DNA of 64,000 nt, from NCBI RefSeq assembly GCF_003201565.1, contig NZ_QJJP01000019.1:1-64000 (forward strand), in the 5' to 3' direction. This document shows, piece by piece, positions 53,004 through 62,328 of this stretch. The notes beneath the pieces are model-generated. The model saw nothing but the letters and a program-made list of their open reading frames with translations, was not told the DNA's origin and ran no database searches. Positions within the stretch are counted from its first letter, which is position 1. The number at the start of each line of letters is the position of its first letter. This DNA is from Nitrosomonas sp. Nm84 (GTDB lineage Bacteria > Pseudomonadota > Gammaproteobacteria > Burkholderiales > Nitrosomonadaceae). Position numbers and translations under genes: made by a program.

Positions 53004-54815
53004 ATGACAACAGTCAAGCCGAATCGAGGCTATTTTCCGGGTTTCCCAATCCAGCCCGCAATCTGTTTCCTTGTATGTTTGCTGGCATGGTGCGATATTT
53101 CAGTAGCACTGGCCGATGACTATGCATGCAAACAAAGCGGCGAGACGCACATCTGGATCTCGCCGATCAATCCCACAGCCGATGCGCCGGTTAAGATCAT
53201 GGCGGTTGCCACCGATGGCCCTATTGCAGAATTGACCGTGTTCGACAGCCAAGGACGCCGTATACCACTGCAGTCCCGCCATCGCGGCGGCCCGCCTTGG
53301 AGCCTTAGCACCAAATTGGAAAGACTCTCTGCGGGGCAGTATCGAGTGGTGACGCACCGGGATGGCAATCTCATCGCCTGTTATCCGCTGATCGTAGGTG
53401 AATCCAACAAACGAGAAAACCCTATAGAGTGGAATCTTGCCACCGAAGCTTTCTACTCTGCCTGGATCGAAGCGCTGTTTGGCGCACCACCTGGAGAAAA
53501 TCTTAGCTTTCCCTCCTTGGAGCCGGTGCTGCGTAACACCGAGCGCAACTTCCTACACAACCATCTCGGCCTCGACGAAGACAAAAACCTGCCGCTAACC
53601 CCCGATTGCGCCGACCTGCCCTACACGTTGCGCGCTTATTTTGCTTGGAAAATCGGATTGCCAGTCGCTTTTCGCGCTTGCGGGCGCGGCTCGACCAAGG
53701 CACCGCCGCGTTGTAGCGCAGCCACCATCATGATTGAATTTACCCAAGGCATCAGCTCACAGGCCAATTTCAGAAAATTCAGCAGACAATTGGCAGATAC
53801 CGTCCATTCCGGTTCGCTACGCACCGGGCTTGAAGATGAATCCACCGATTTGTATCCCGTTCCGCTCAGCCGCGAGACGCTGTGGCCGGGAACGGTCTAT
53901 GCCGATCCCTATGGTCATGTGTTAGTGTTGGTTGAATGGGTGCCACAGACAATTGATTATCCTGGCGTGTTGTTGGCCGTCGATGCGCAACCGGACAACT
54001 CGGTCGCCCGTAAGCAGGTGTGGGAAGGCACCCTGCTGTTTGCCAATACCGCAAGCGCCGGGCCGGGCTTCAAAGCTTTTCGGCCTTTGGCGCGCATGCC
54101 TTCGGGCAAATGGCGCATGTTCTCCAACGATGAGCTGATCGACCAATCCGACTTCACATTGTTTTCTTTGGAGCAAGATCAACTCTCTCCTGATGACTTT
54201 TACGCGAGACTCGCCCAACTTATCAATCCTGACGGGCTTGATACCAGACAAGTTTACGAAGCCACCTTAGCTGCACTGGTGGAGCAAATCGAAACCCGCG
54301 TCAACTCAGTAAACAATGGTGAAGTATATTTCCGCAAGAATCCGCGCAGCGTCATCCCGATGCCTAGCGGTGCAGCGATTTTTCAGACCGTCGGCCCATG
54401 GGAGGATTATTCCACGCCTTCTCGCGATATGCGTCTCCTCATCGCCATTAATGTACTGAGCGACTTGCCCGAAAAAATTGTGCGCCATCCCGAATTATTC
54501 ATAATGAACGACAAGCCCCCTGAAGCAGCCAAAGCTGAAATTGAACAATATCACGCACAGCGCATCCAGGAGCACAGCATCCGCTATATCCGCACGGACG
54601 GCAGTCCATGGGCGCTTTCTGTCGCCGAGGTATTGGCACGGAAGTCAGCCTATGAAATGGCCTACAATCCTAACGACTGCATCGAAATTCGCTGGGGCGC
54701 AAAACCGGACACCGAAGAACATTCTACTTGCCGTCGCCAAGCACCCGCGGAACAACGTGCAAAAATGGAGCGATACCGGATTTGGTTTCGGGAAACACGA
54801 AGACCCGTACAATAA
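53004..54815 (+). CDS. Exported protein with a papain-like (NlpC/P60-type) core, function unknown
   Basis: A 603-aa protein with a signal peptide (QPAICFLVCLLAWCDISVALA). An Ig-like beta domain spans about 45-130. A central region has DCADLPYTLRAYFAWKIGLP (201-220, candidate nucleophile Cys202) and ADPYGHVLVLVEW (300-312, candidate His305), the pattern of NlpC/P60 or transglutaminase-like cysteine hydrolases. A C-terminal third of about 250 residues is not recognised. Peptidoglycan or protein cross-link cleavage in the periplasm is possible but unproven. AAGGAG precedes the start. A REP-like hairpin cluster follows the stop codon. Codon use is somewhat GC-richer than that of its neighbours. 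Confidence 0.7.
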   Translation: MTTVKPNRGYFPGFPIQPAICFLVCLLAWCDISVALADDYACKQSGETHIWISPINPTADAPVKIMAVATDGPIAELTVFDSQGRRIPLQSRHRGGPPWSLSTKLERLSAGQYRVVTHRDGNLIACYPLIVGESNKRENPIEWNLATEAFYSAWIEALFGAPPGENLSFPSLEPVLRNTERNFLHNHLGLDEDKNLPLTPDCADLPYTLRAYFAWKIGLPVAFRACGRGSTKAPPRCSAATIMIEFTQGISSQANFRKFSRQLADTVHSGSLRTGLEDESTDLYPVPLSRETLWPGTVYADPYGHVLVLVEWVPQTIDYPGVLLAVDAQPDNSVARKQVWEGTLLFANTASAGPGFKAFRPLARMPSGKWRMFSNDELIDQSDFTLFSLEQDQLSPDDFYARLAQLINPDGLDTRQVYEATLAALVEQIETRVNSVNNGEVYFRKNPRSVIPMPSGAAIFQTVGPWEDYSTPSRDMRLLIAINVLSDLPEKIVRHPELFIMNDKPPEAAKAEIEQYHAQRIQEHSIRYIRTDGSPWALSVAEVLARKSAYEMAYNPNDCIEIRWGAKPDTEEHSTCRRQAPAEQRAKMERYRIWFRETRRPVQ

Positions 54816-54910
54816 ATAAAGCACCCCGCCGCAAGCAGCGGGGTATTAACCGCGCTCTTCAATCTGCTGGTTTTCAACCAGCTTCCGCCCCAAGGGGCGG
54901 GGAATTGAAC
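54814..54910. repeat. REP-like cluster of three hairpins (copy B)
   Basis: Starting inside the stop codon of the previous gene, three stems follow. These are CCCCGCCGC/GCAGCGGGG (54824-54843, one mismatch), GCTGGTT/AACCAGC (54866-54882) and CCGCCCC/GGGGCGG (54885-54900). The first stem and its AAATAAAGCA lead match the copy at 189-228. It may double as a transcription end. Confidence 0.6.
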
Positions 54911-55014
54911 CCGCAGAGATTAAAAGACAACGACAGCAGATTAATCAGATCATTCAGACAGGATTTCAGGCTAACTGGACTATTGCCTGATAATGTTACG
55001 AACCGCCTAAACCA

Positions 55015-55037
55015 CCTAAGCCGATTTCCGGCTTAGG
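55015..55037. terminator. Hairpin between convergent genes
   Basis: CCTAAGCCG (55015-55023) and CGGCTTAGG (55029-55037) form a perfect 9-bp stem with a 5-nt loop. It lies between the exported protein gene and the convergent Cys-rich gene. No T tract follows. Confidence 0.5.
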
Positions 55038-55063
55038 TTAACAAGAATAGTGTATTTCAAAGA

Positions 55064-55342
55064 CTAATTACACATTCCTGTTTGGGAACCATCTTCCTTG
55101 GTTTCTTTACCGTCCGCTGTCACACATGAATTCTGACAAACACCTGATTTTTTACATGCTTTTCCAGCTGGAAGGCTCTTTTTATCAATACAGGCTCCTT
55201 CTACCAAATAACAGACTTGATTAGCACCACAGGCGCTTTTCCCATCTTTCTCGGTTTCCAAACTACAGGCTGCGAAAACATGGCTTGAGGCGAAAACCAT
55301 TGCAATGACAAGTGCTAGTACACTTACTGATTTCTTAAACAT
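55064..55342 (-). CDS. Small Cys-rich exported protein
   Basis: A 92-aa precursor. The ATG at 55342 is chosen because GGAGAAG precedes it; two upstream in-frame ATGs are less likely. A signal peptide (FKKSVSVLALVIAMVFASSH) ends near VFA. The mature part of about 70 residues has eight cysteines (ACSLE, ACGAN, VCYLV, ACIDK, ACKKSGVCQNSC, MCN), suggesting four disulfide bonds in the periplasm or outside the cell. The repeated spacing resembles small knottin-like secreted proteins, but no family was recognised. Confidence 0.7.
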   Translation of the reverse strand: MFKKSVSVLALVIAMVFASSHVFAACSLETEKDGKSACGANQVCYLVEGACIDKKSLPAGKACKKSGVCQNSCVTADGKETKEDGSQTGMCN

Positions 55343-55770
55343 ATTCTTCTCCATTTCTATTTTAATTGGCACGCAAAAAGCTCTTTTTGCCCATTTAGAA
55401 TAGCAGAAAAAATTTTACCAAATAGAGATTGTTGCTAAATATTGATAAATCTCAAATCGACCTGAATCGCAACAAGATTCTTGGCGCAAATTGCCGCAGA
55501 GTTCGGTAAGTTAGAAGATCTAAAGAAAAGACAAATAAGACTGGTTTGACGTGCCCCATTTTCAGACGTGAGCCGAGGTGGATAACACCTTGCGAATACA
55601 TCAATGGGCTAATCATGTCATTCCATTCTGATTCATAAAGGATTTACGAAACTGTATTTCCTGTCAATGAGAGGAAGCGACTTTTGAGACCACCCATATA
55701 GAAACTCAGTTTTATTCGATTCCAGCCAATAGATCAGCGTTGACCACCACACTCGCCCATCTCACGAAAC
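55343..55770. other. Gene-free stretch upstream of the first PEP-CTERM gene
   Basis: It holds the upstream region of the Cys-rich gene and AT-rich sequence. A short frame at about 55480-55552 (FLAQIAAEFGKLEDLKKRQI) resembles a gene-tail remnant but is too short to name. Nothing else was recognised. Confidence 0.4.
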
Positions 55771-55842
55771 AGGACATTTCGACTATTTATTCCATGGCAC
55801 TTATCTCATTAATTTAATGACATCTTTCTCTATTAAGATCAA
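55771..55842 (+). promoter_or_regulatory. Conserved upstream block of PEP-CTERM gene 1
   Basis: AGGACATT, then ACTATT, then TTATCTCATTAATTTAATGA and TTTCTCTATTAAG match, in the same order and spacing, a block at 56904-56985 before the second PEP-CTERM gene. In both cases the block ends about 75 bp before the start codon. Confidence 0.55.
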
Positions 55843-55915
55843 TCATATTAATACATTATATGCCACGTAACGGATGTGCTTATGGCTTATGTAACAAGTT
55901 AAAATTGAGGAGTAA

Positions 55916-56527
55916 ATGATGAAAAATTCTTTGCGATTGACAGCAGTCTTTGTTGCCCTGTGGTTTGGTTTGTTATCGAATACCAGAGCAGATGCAATCC
56001 CATATCCAGCCTCTGGAGCAGAGGATTCGACCCAATACACTTTCACAGCAACAACAACAGGCGAGATTGGTGCTTATTTTTACAATCAATCAGCAAGCTA
56101 TACCAATACCCTGTCATTACTGGTAAATGGTGTAATCACTCCAGAATCATCTGCTGGGGTATTAAACAATCACACCTCAAGTATCGGTGATTTTGTGAGT
56201 CTTGGCTTCGTACACGCAGGCGATGTACTCACATTTCAGTTGAATGTCATCACCACAGGAAACACCTTATATTCGGACAGTACGCTAAACGCTGATGGCG
56301 TAAATCATGTTTACTCTACGTCATTTTCCGGCGATACCGCCCATGGCATTCCAACCGGAACCTATGTAGGATTTGAAGATATATATGGCGGTGGAGATTT
56401 TGATTATAACGACGAAACGTTTGTATTCACCAATATCAGCGCCGTTCCGGAACCGGAAACCTATGCCATGTTGTTGGCGGGATTGGGACTCATAATTCTT
56501 ACAGTACGCCGTAGCAGAATCGCATAA
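55916..56527 (+). CDS. PEP-CTERM sorting-signal protein 1
   Basis: A 203-aa exported protein. The N-terminal signal peptide MMKNSLRLTAVFVALWFGLL probably ends near SNTRADA. The C-terminus is a PEP-CTERM signal: VPEPETYAMLLAGLGLIILT followed by the basic cluster VRRSRIA. It would be cut and anchored or released by an exosortase (EpsH-type), which is not in this window. The middle is rich in Thr, Ser, Asn, Gly and aromatic residues, with DFDYNDETFVF resembling a calcium-binding loop. The start ATGATG has GAGGAG upstream. PEP-CTERM proteins often take part in exopolysaccharide-linked biofilms. Confidence 0.88.
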   Translation: MMKNSLRLTAVFVALWFGLLSNTRADAIPYPASGAEDSTQYTFTATTTGEIGAYFYNQSASYTNTLSLLVNGVITPESSAGVLNNHTSSIGDFVSLGFVHAGDVLTFQLNVITTGNTLYSDSTLNADGVNHVYSTSFSGDTAHGIPTGTYVGFEDIYGGGDFDYNDETFVFTNISAVPEPETYAMLLAGLGLIILTVRRSRIA

Positions 56528-56557
56528 GGAATAGAGATCTCAGCATTATTTTTCCGA

Positions 56558-56587
56558 TTACCTCCTGTACTATCGTATAGGAGGTAA
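56558..56587 (+). terminator. Hairpin downstream of PEP-CTERM gene 1
   Basis: TTACCTCCT (56558-56566) pairs with AGGAGGTAA (56579-56587), with inner TAC/GTA pairing, 31 bp after the stop codon. There is no T tract. The gap to the next gene (56528-57063) otherwise holds the conserved block at 56904-56985 and nothing else recognised. Confidence 0.5.
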
Positions 56588-56903
56588 AACTAGGTAGTTC
56601 TAATATCTAATAGGGTGAAGTGCACTTCCACGCCCACCTTGCTTACCGAATCCAGAAAACCGGCATTGGAGAACTTGATTTTTTTAGACCGTTTACCGGT
56701 TTATATACAAGAATCCTATCTGCCGTATCACATTGATTCAATCAATCTTTGTATAAAAAGACTATTTCCACTTGCTGCTGCGATGTCTCGGACAAACCAT
56801 GCATCAACTTGCTGTACACATAAAAACCCAAATATTTTAGCTGAGGCATGAATCGCCGTGTTCATCAGCCTTGCAAAATGAGACATCCAGCCTATTCACA
56901 CTT

Positions 56904-56985
56904 AGGACATTATAACTATTCACGACAATCCATTCTTAGTACATCTATCTTATTAATTTTATGACAATTTTCTCTATTAAGGCAA
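56904..56985 (+). promoter_or_regulatory. Conserved upstream block of PEP-CTERM gene 2
   Basis: AGGACATT, then ACTATT, then CTATCTTATTAATTTTATGA and TTTCTCTATTAAG align with 55771-55842. The pattern suggests a shared regulator for both PEP-CTERM genes, or a common ancestral promoter after gene duplication. Confidence 0.55.
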
Positions 56986-57063
56986 AAAAATTTAATGCAT
57001 GATACGTCGTATAAGTTCTTGATTCTTAGCTTATCGCTGCATTAAATTTTTAGGAGTTAAATA

Positions 57064-57627
57064 ATGAAAAGTTCTTTACGACTAATAACTGTTTCTGTCG
57101 CTGTGTGCTTTGGTTTGAGCGCAGGAGCTGCAAACGCTGGACTATTTGATGGACAAACAGTGAATTATCAATATTATTTTCCAGACTTGACCACCTCTTA
57201 TCCTGCCGCTGCCAATGGTAATTACTTGGTAGACTCTAGTGTAGAAGTATCTAATGTCGTCGATGGTTATGGCACACTGGATTTTAGTAGTGATAGCTTT
57301 GTCATTTCATTTACCCATGGGTCCAGCTTCTCATCGACACCGTTTAATGGATTTGTTGTTAGCGATATATTCTCAACAATAGATTCATTTATTTCGTTTA
57401 ACCTCATTTCAAACGCTGGCGTTTTAGGAACGCCTACTCTGAGCTTTGATGCAGACCATTTATACGTAAACTGGCAAGGTCTTAATTTTGGTGGAGGAGA
57501 TCTGGTTTTTACCATTAACTCAAATACTGCGGTCAGTCCAGTCCCAGAACCGGAAACTCATGCCATGTTAATAGTTGGACTTGGTTTGATGGGATATACA
57601 GTGCGCCGCAGAAGAATTCCAGGTTAA
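57064..57627 (+). CDS. PEP-CTERM sorting-signal protein 2
   Basis: A 187-aa exported protein. The signal peptide MKSSLRLITVSVAVCFGLSA ends near GAANA. The PEP-CTERM signal is VPEPETHAMLIVGLGLMGYT followed by VRRRRIPG. The first 20 residues and the last 30 closely resemble those of the upstream gene, while the middle (Ser/Phe/Asn-rich, beta-prone) differs. It is expected to be processed by an exosortase encoded elsewhere. TTTAGGAG precedes the start. A strong terminator follows at 57721. Confidence 0.88.
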   Translation: MKSSLRLITVSVAVCFGLSAGAANAGLFDGQTVNYQYYFPDLTTSYPAAANGNYLVDSSVEVSNVVDGYGTLDFSSDSFVISFTHGSSFSSTPFNGFVVSDIFSTIDSFISFNLISNAGVLGTPTLSFDADHLYVNWQGLNFGGGDLVFTINSNTAVSPVPEPETHAMLIVGLGLMGYTVRRRRIPG

Positions 57628-57720
57628 TCGACAACTACGATTACATTAGGTCGCGAGACATGACAACTCGTGGAAATATCAAAACACTGCAGGTACGTGA
57701 ATAAACAAAATTAAGAAAAC

Positions 57721-57767
57721 TTCATTAATAAAAAACCGCCTATTGAAGGCGGTTTTTTATTAATGAA
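57721..57767. terminator. Bidirectional rho-independent terminator
   Basis: A near-perfect inverted repeat. ACCGCC pairs with GGCGGT around a TATTGAA loop, extended by TTCATTAATAAAAA and TTTTTATTAATGAA arms. The T tract on each strand serves both the PEP-CTERM gene and the convergent lipoprotein gene. Confidence 0.85.
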
Positions 57768-57810
57768 TTCATGAGATAGATTATTTCTTTTCTGACTCTA
57801 TCTGTGACCA

Positions 57811-57993
57811 TTAATGTCCTGGTTTGCTGTTACCACCAAATGGACGTGGATCCTGTCCTTCCTTGAGGCATTCACCATTACCACCTATTCCAAACTTACA
57901 GTCATCTACACTAGCGTTTGGATCGCCCATATTAGCATTTGAACAAGCAGCTAAGAATACTACTAAAGTTGCAGCAAAAATTGATAATTTCAT
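57811..57993 (-). CDS. Small lipoprotein of unknown function
   Basis: A 60-aa precursor with a lipobox: MKLSIFAATLVVFLAACSNA, Cys17 being the lipidation site. The mature part of about 44 residues has two further cysteines (DDCKFG, GECLK) and is Gly/Asn/Pro-rich, ending NSKPGH. No family was recognised. It ends near the strong bidirectional terminator and is convergent with the second PEP-CTERM gene. Confidence 0.65.
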   Translation of the reverse strand: MKLSIFAATLVVFLAACSNANMGDPNASVDDCKFGIGGNGECLKEGQDPRPFGGNSKPGH

Positions 57994-58115
57994 CCTTTAA
58001 TTCCTCATTTAAATTAAATTCACCATACTATTGTGGGTTTTGAGTATATAACAAAACTAATAAAAATTCCAAGTACCGCAAATTTGGTAGTCATTTCAAT
58101 TTATGCTGGCGAACC

Positions 58116-59909
58116 TCAAGAACTGCGAAGAATCTCCATCAAATGATCGCCATACTTATCGAATTTACGCACACCGATACCCGTCACCTGACGCAATTCA
58201 TCCTCCGTTTTAGGGCACAGACGCACCAATTCGTGCAAGGTAGTGTCGTGAAAAATCACATATGCCGGAACACCATGCTCCTTAGCTGTTTTTGCTCGCC
58301 ACATGCGTAATTGTTCCCACAAATAACGCTCGGCTGAATCCAATAGCGCAACATCATCAAGCCGCTTCTCGGATGATTTTCTTAATTTTGTCTGTAGTCG
58401 CAAATGTACAGTTTGTTGCCCCTTGAGTACTGCTCGACTTGCCTCAGTTAAGTATAAGGCACCATGACCTTCACTATCCGTCGTCAATAGCCCAAGTGCT
58501 ACAATTTGGCGGAATACCGCGCGCCAGGCTTTCTCCGGCAAATCTTTACCAATACCAAAAGTACTGATTCTGTCGTGATGCCATTGCTGCACACGTTCAG
58601 TCAGGTTGCCTCGCAACACATCAATTAGATGCCCTGCCCCAAAATTCTGCCCGGTACGATAAACACAGGATAACGCTTTCTGCACCTCTATGGTGGCATC
58701 CCAGACTTGTGGCGGGTTTATACAAGTGTCACAATTTCCACATGGTGTAGTATCCGCTTCACCAAAATAACTCAACAGGCGTGAGCGACGGCAAGTAGTT
58801 GTTTCGCACAGCGATAACATCGCTTCAAGTTTCCGGGTAGCAACCTGTTTAAATTTGAGCTGCGCTTCAGACTCCTCAATCATCCGGCGCTGCTGAATGA
58901 CATCGCCGAGACCATACACCATCCAGGCATTGGCTGCCTGTCCATCACGGCCGGCGCGACCGGTCTCCTGATAATAACCTTCAATACTTTTGGGCAAATC
59001 CAGGTGCGCGACAAAACGCACATCGGGCTTATCGATTCCCATACCGAAAGCAATCGTGGCGACCATGACGATACTCTCTTCCCGCAGAAATTTTTCCTGA
59101 TTGATGCTACGTTGCTGCATGCTCATACCGGCATGATAGGCCACTGCGCGTACTCCTTGGTTTACGAGCCAGGTCGCTGTTTCATCGACTTTCTTACGTG
59201 ACAAACAATAAACGATCCCGGCATCACCTTGGTGCTCGGCCTGTATAAAGGACAGTAATTGTGTCCGGCTATTGGTCTTATCGATAATTTGATAGCGAAT
59301 GTTCGGACGGTCAAAGCTGGAAACAAATACTCTCGCCGTATTAAGTCCCAGTCGTTCAATAATTTCTTTACGCGTATCCATGTCAGCTGTCGCCGTCAAA
59401 GCAATGCGAGGTACTTTGGGAAAGCGTTCATGAAGCACAGACAATTGAATATATTCCGGACGAAAGTCATGTCCCCATTGCGAAACGCAATGCGCTTCAT
59501 CAATTGCAAATAACGCAACCGGAATACGAGCTATCAAGTTCAGAAACCGCGCTGTCAGTAACCGTTCCGGTGCGACATACAGCAAGTCATACTCGCCACA
59601 TTGCAGTTTCTGTTCAACAACAACAGCTTCTTGCTGCGACAGTGATGAATTTAAAACTGCTGCGCGCACACCAATTTCGTGTAGCGCAGCTACTTGATTT
59701 TGCATTAATGCAATCAGCGGAGACACAACGATAGCAGTACCATCACGTAACAAAGCAGGAATTTGATAACACAGCGACTTGCCGCCGCCTGTCGGCATTA
59801 ATACCAGACAATCGCCACCACTGGCGAGATGCATGATCACTTCTGCTTGCTGGCCGCGAAAGACAGGGTAGCCGAAAATTTCTTTGAGTATGTTAAGTGC
59901 GCTAGGCAT
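58116..59909 (-). CDS. recQ: ATP-dependent DNA helicase RecQ
   Basis: A 597-aa 3'-to-5' DNA helicase of standard RecQ size. It has [15 protein letters not shown], Walker [13 protein letters not shown], the DEAH-type motif [18 protein letters not shown] and motif [11 protein letters not shown]. The zinc-binding [12 protein letters not shown], then CGNCDTC, and the RQC winged helix follow. The C-terminal HRDC domain (about 520-597) is present. It acts in recombination and replication-fork repair in the cytosol. No operon partner is visible; glnA lies 388 bp away and is divergent. Confidence 0.95.
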   Translation of the reverse strand: MPSALNILKEIFGYPVFRGQQAEVIMHLASGGDCLVLMPTGGGKSLCYQIPALLRDGTAIVVSPLIALMQNQVAALHEIGVRAAVLNSSLSQQEAVVVEQKLQCGEYDLLYVAPERLLTARFLNLIARIPVALFAIDEAHCVSQWGHDFRPEYIQLSVLHERFPKVPRIALTATADMDTRKEIIERLGLNTARVFVSSFDRPNIRYQIIDKTNSRTQLLSFIQAEHQGDAGIVYCLSRKKVDETATWLVNQGVRAVAYHAGMSMQQRSINQEKFLREESIVMVATIAFGMGIDKPDVRFVAHLDLPKSIEGYYQETGRAGRDGQAANAWMVYGLGDVIQQRRMIEESEAQLKFKQVATRKLEAMLSLCETTTCRRSRLLSYFGEADTTPCGNCDTCINPPQVWDATIEVQKALSCVYRTGQNFGAGHLIDVLRGNLTERVQQWHHDRISTFGIGKDLPEKAWRAVFRQIVALGLLTTDSEGHGALYLTEASRAVLKGQQTVHLRLQTKLRKSSEKRLDDVALLDSAERYLWEQLRMWRAKTAKEHGVPAYVIFHDTTLHELVRLCPKTEDELRQVTGIGVRKFDKYGDHLMEILRSS

Positions 59910-60200
59910 GCAAGATACAACTACTGCTTATTTTCAATTTTCTACAGCCTCAGAAACCACATTTCGGCACACATGTTGACAATGATCACCAATAACCAAA
60001 TTCCTAACTTCATCAGCAAATTTAGCTTTCCGTTCTGAATAAAAAAACGCGTTGCAATCGGCAATCAATCAGCACTGCAACCACCATTTCGTAATCCTCA
60101 CGAATCATAAAGACTTACTTTATGATAGTACAACAGAATACTGATCCCGATATCTGCACGTTGATATTTAACCGCCTTGTTATACCAATCATTCGCATCG

Positions 60201-60234
60201 TTTCAAGTTATTCATTATATTGTGCTGGTATAAT
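60201..60234 (+). promoter_or_regulatory. Extended -10 promoter of glnA
   Basis: TATAAT (60229-60234) is preceded by TGG, an extended -10 motif, about 64 bp ahead of the glnA start. The -35 region is weak (TTTCAA at 60201-60206 is too far for optimal spacing). No sigma-54 GG/GC pair was seen. The rest of 59910-60297 holds nothing recognised. Confidence 0.45.
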
Positions 60235-60297
60235 TCTATCGAAATGTATTTTTATTTTGCTTTATAAAACTTGTAACGCTAGTTTGGAGAAAGAAAA

Positions 60298-61707
60298 ATG
60301 GTGGTAGCTGATGTTTTGAAATTGATTCAAGACAATGAAGTCAAATTTGTCGACTTACGTTTTACCGATACAAATGGAAAAGAACATCATGTAACCGTAC
60401 CTGCGCATACTTTTGATGCCGATAAATTTGAAGATGGCCATCCCTTTGACGGTTCATCGATAGGCGGGTGGAAAAGTATTCAGGCCTCCGACATGTTATT
60501 GATACCGGATCCCGATACTGCCAACATGGATCCATTCATGGATGAACCCACACTACTGATGACATGCGATGTGGTCGAACCGGCGGATGGAAAAGGTTAT
60601 AGCCGAGACCCACGCTCACTGGCCAAACGGGCAGAAATCTACTTAAAATCAACTGGCATCGGTGATGTTGCTTATTTCGGCCCAGAACCGGAATTTTTCA
60701 TTTTTGATTCCGTTCGTTGGCATACCGACATGTCTGGCTGTTCGGTTAAAATCGAGTCGGAAGAAGCGGCTTGGAGTTCAGCCATCAAATATGAAAGTGG
60801 CAACATCGGTCACCGCCCTGCTATTAAAGGCGGCTACTTTCCAGTTCCACCGGTTGATGCACTGCAAGACATCCGCTCCGCTATGTGTATTACGCTGGAA
60901 GAGATGGGGATCGGCGTCGAAGTACATCACCATGAAGTCGCTACCGCCGGTCAATGCGAAATAGGCACACGTTTCAATAGCTTGGTTAAACGTGCAGACT
61001 GGAATCAGATACTCAAATATGTCATACACAACGTCGCGCATTCATATGGCAAAACAGCAACTTTTATGCCCAAACCCATTGTTGGCGATAACGGCTCAGG
61101 CATGCATGTACACCAATCCATCTGGAAAGACGGCAAGAATCTATTTTCCGGCAACGGTTATGCAGGGCTATCAGAAATAGCACTCTACTATATCGGTGGC
61201 ATCCTCAAACATGCCCACGCACTTAATGCGATCTGCAATCCCAGCACCAACTCCTACAAACGCTTGGTTGCCGGATTTGAAGCGCCCGTCAATCTCGCCT
61301 ATTCGGCAAGCAACCGATCAGCAGCGATTCGCATTCCACACACCAGCAGCCCCAAAGGACGGCGTATTGAAGTTCGCTTCCCCGATCCAACTGCCAATCC
61401 ATACTTGGCATTTACTGCACTCATGATGGCGGGCCTCGATGGGATTCAAAACAAAATACATCCTGGTGACCCGATGGACAAAAACCTTTATGACTTACCA
61501 CCGGAAGAAGCCGCTAAAGTACCCAATGCCTGCGCTTCACTCGATGAAGCTTTGGATTGTCTGGATAAGGATCGCGATTTTCTAATCCGCGGCGGCGTAT
61601 TTTCTAATGATATGATTGACGCGTATATTCGCCTTAAAATGGACGAGGTAATATTATTACGCACTACCACACACCCTGTTGAATTTGATATGTACTACAG
61701 CCTATAA
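60298..61707 (+). CDS. glnA: Glutamine synthetase type I
   Basis: A 469-aa GSI enzyme forming glutamine from glutamate and ammonia. Family features are [53 protein letters not shown] and the adenylylation loop [10 protein letters not shown], with Tyr398 (Tyr397 in E. coli). It is therefore probably controlled by GlnE adenylylation. GGAGAAAG precedes the start. In an ammonia oxidiser this enzyme sets the share of ammonia going to biomass. Two DUF4124 genes follow on the same strand. Confidence 0.97.
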   Translation: MVVADVLKLIQDNEVKFVDLRFTDTNGKEHHVTVPAHTFDADKFEDGHPFDGSSIGGWKSIQASDMLLIPDPDTANMDPFMDEPTLLMTCDVVEPADGKGYSRDPRSLAKRAEIYLKSTGIGDVAYFGPEPEFFIFDSVRWHTDMSGCSVKIESEEAAWSSAIKYESGNIGHRPAIKGGYFPVPPVDALQDIRSAMCITLEEMGIGVEVHHHEVATAGQCEIGTRFNSLVKRADWNQILKYVIHNVAHSYGKTATFMPKPIVGDNGSGMHVHQSIWKDGKNLFSGNGYAGLSEIALYYIGGILKHAHALNAICNPSTNSYKRLVAGFEAPVNLAYSASNRSAAIRIPHTSSPKGRRIEVRFPDPTANPYLAFTALMMAGLDGIQNKIHPGDPMDKNLYDLPPEEAAKVPNACASLDEALDCLDKDRDFLIRGGVFSNDMIDAYIRLKMDEVILLRTTTHPVEFDMYYSL

Positions 61708-61856
61708 AGGCCATATAGGATAATCTAGGATACTCCAAATCTATAAACATAAGAATAAGCAAGAATTACTGGTTCTTTTTTTATCCTATACTTGATAAAT
61801 AATTGATATACTGATCAAATAGTTGCAGTTATTATTAGATTTTTTCTATCAAAGAT

Positions 61857-62291
61857 ATGAAGACCAAAGCACTATTTATTCTATTGATTTTAATTCTATT
61901 AAATCCTTTATCGAATGTTATCGCTGGGACGAGTATATACAAACATGTTGATAAAGATGGCAATATCACTTTTACTAATCGTCGTATCAGTAATGCGCAA
62001 AAAATTTCAATCGCTTCTTTCTCCAGAAATACTGAACAATCAGGATCGCATTCGAAATTCCGTGTAAAAAATACGACGCAAAAAGAACGCGATACCATGC
62101 GTCGCCAGATTTTGGAAAAAGAGCTAGCGAGTGAAGAAAAACTTTTCTCAGAAACACAAAGCTCCCTCCTACAAATCAATAGCAATATGGAATCAAGTAA
62201 CTATCAAGAAAAATCCGTACAACTCAAAAATAAACTATTCTTACATCAAAGAAATATAGCGGCGCTGAAGAAAGAGCTTGCTAAGTTGTAG
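61857..62291 (+). CDS. DUF4124-domain exported protein 1
   Basis: A 144-aa protein with a signal peptide (MKTKALFILLILILLNPLSN, ending near VIA) and an N-terminal DUF4124 motif (SIYKHVDKDGNITFTNRR, then ISNAQ). A coiled-coil-prone, Lys/Glu/Ser-rich C-terminal half follows (about 75-144). DUF4124 proteins are exported and of unknown function. In betaproteobacteria one often follows glnA, as here. A second, related gene lies 37 bp downstream. Confidence 0.85.
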   Translation: MKTKALFILLILILLNPLSNVIAGTSIYKHVDKDGNITFTNRRISNAQKISIASFSRNTEQSGSHSKFRVKNTTQKERDTMRRQILEKELASEEKLFSETQSSLLQINSNMESSNYQEKSVQLKNKLFLHQRNIAALKKELAKL

Positions 62292-62328
62292 AAACATTGA
62301 GAACCACAAACAGTTAAGATGGTGAACC

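Noticed and set aside
55480-55552. Gene-tail remnant ending KKRQIRLV
   Set aside because: Only about 24 codons follow an in-frame stop, too short to identify a transposase or other source.
55795-55815. Sigma-54 promoter before the first PEP-CTERM gene (TGGCAC at 55795)
   Set aside because: The matching TTGC element is missing at the required distance, and the second gene lacks TGGCAC.
56615-56851. A 78-codon frame between the PEP-CTERM genes
   Set aside because: No ribosome-binding site, no family match, and codon use unlike its neighbours.
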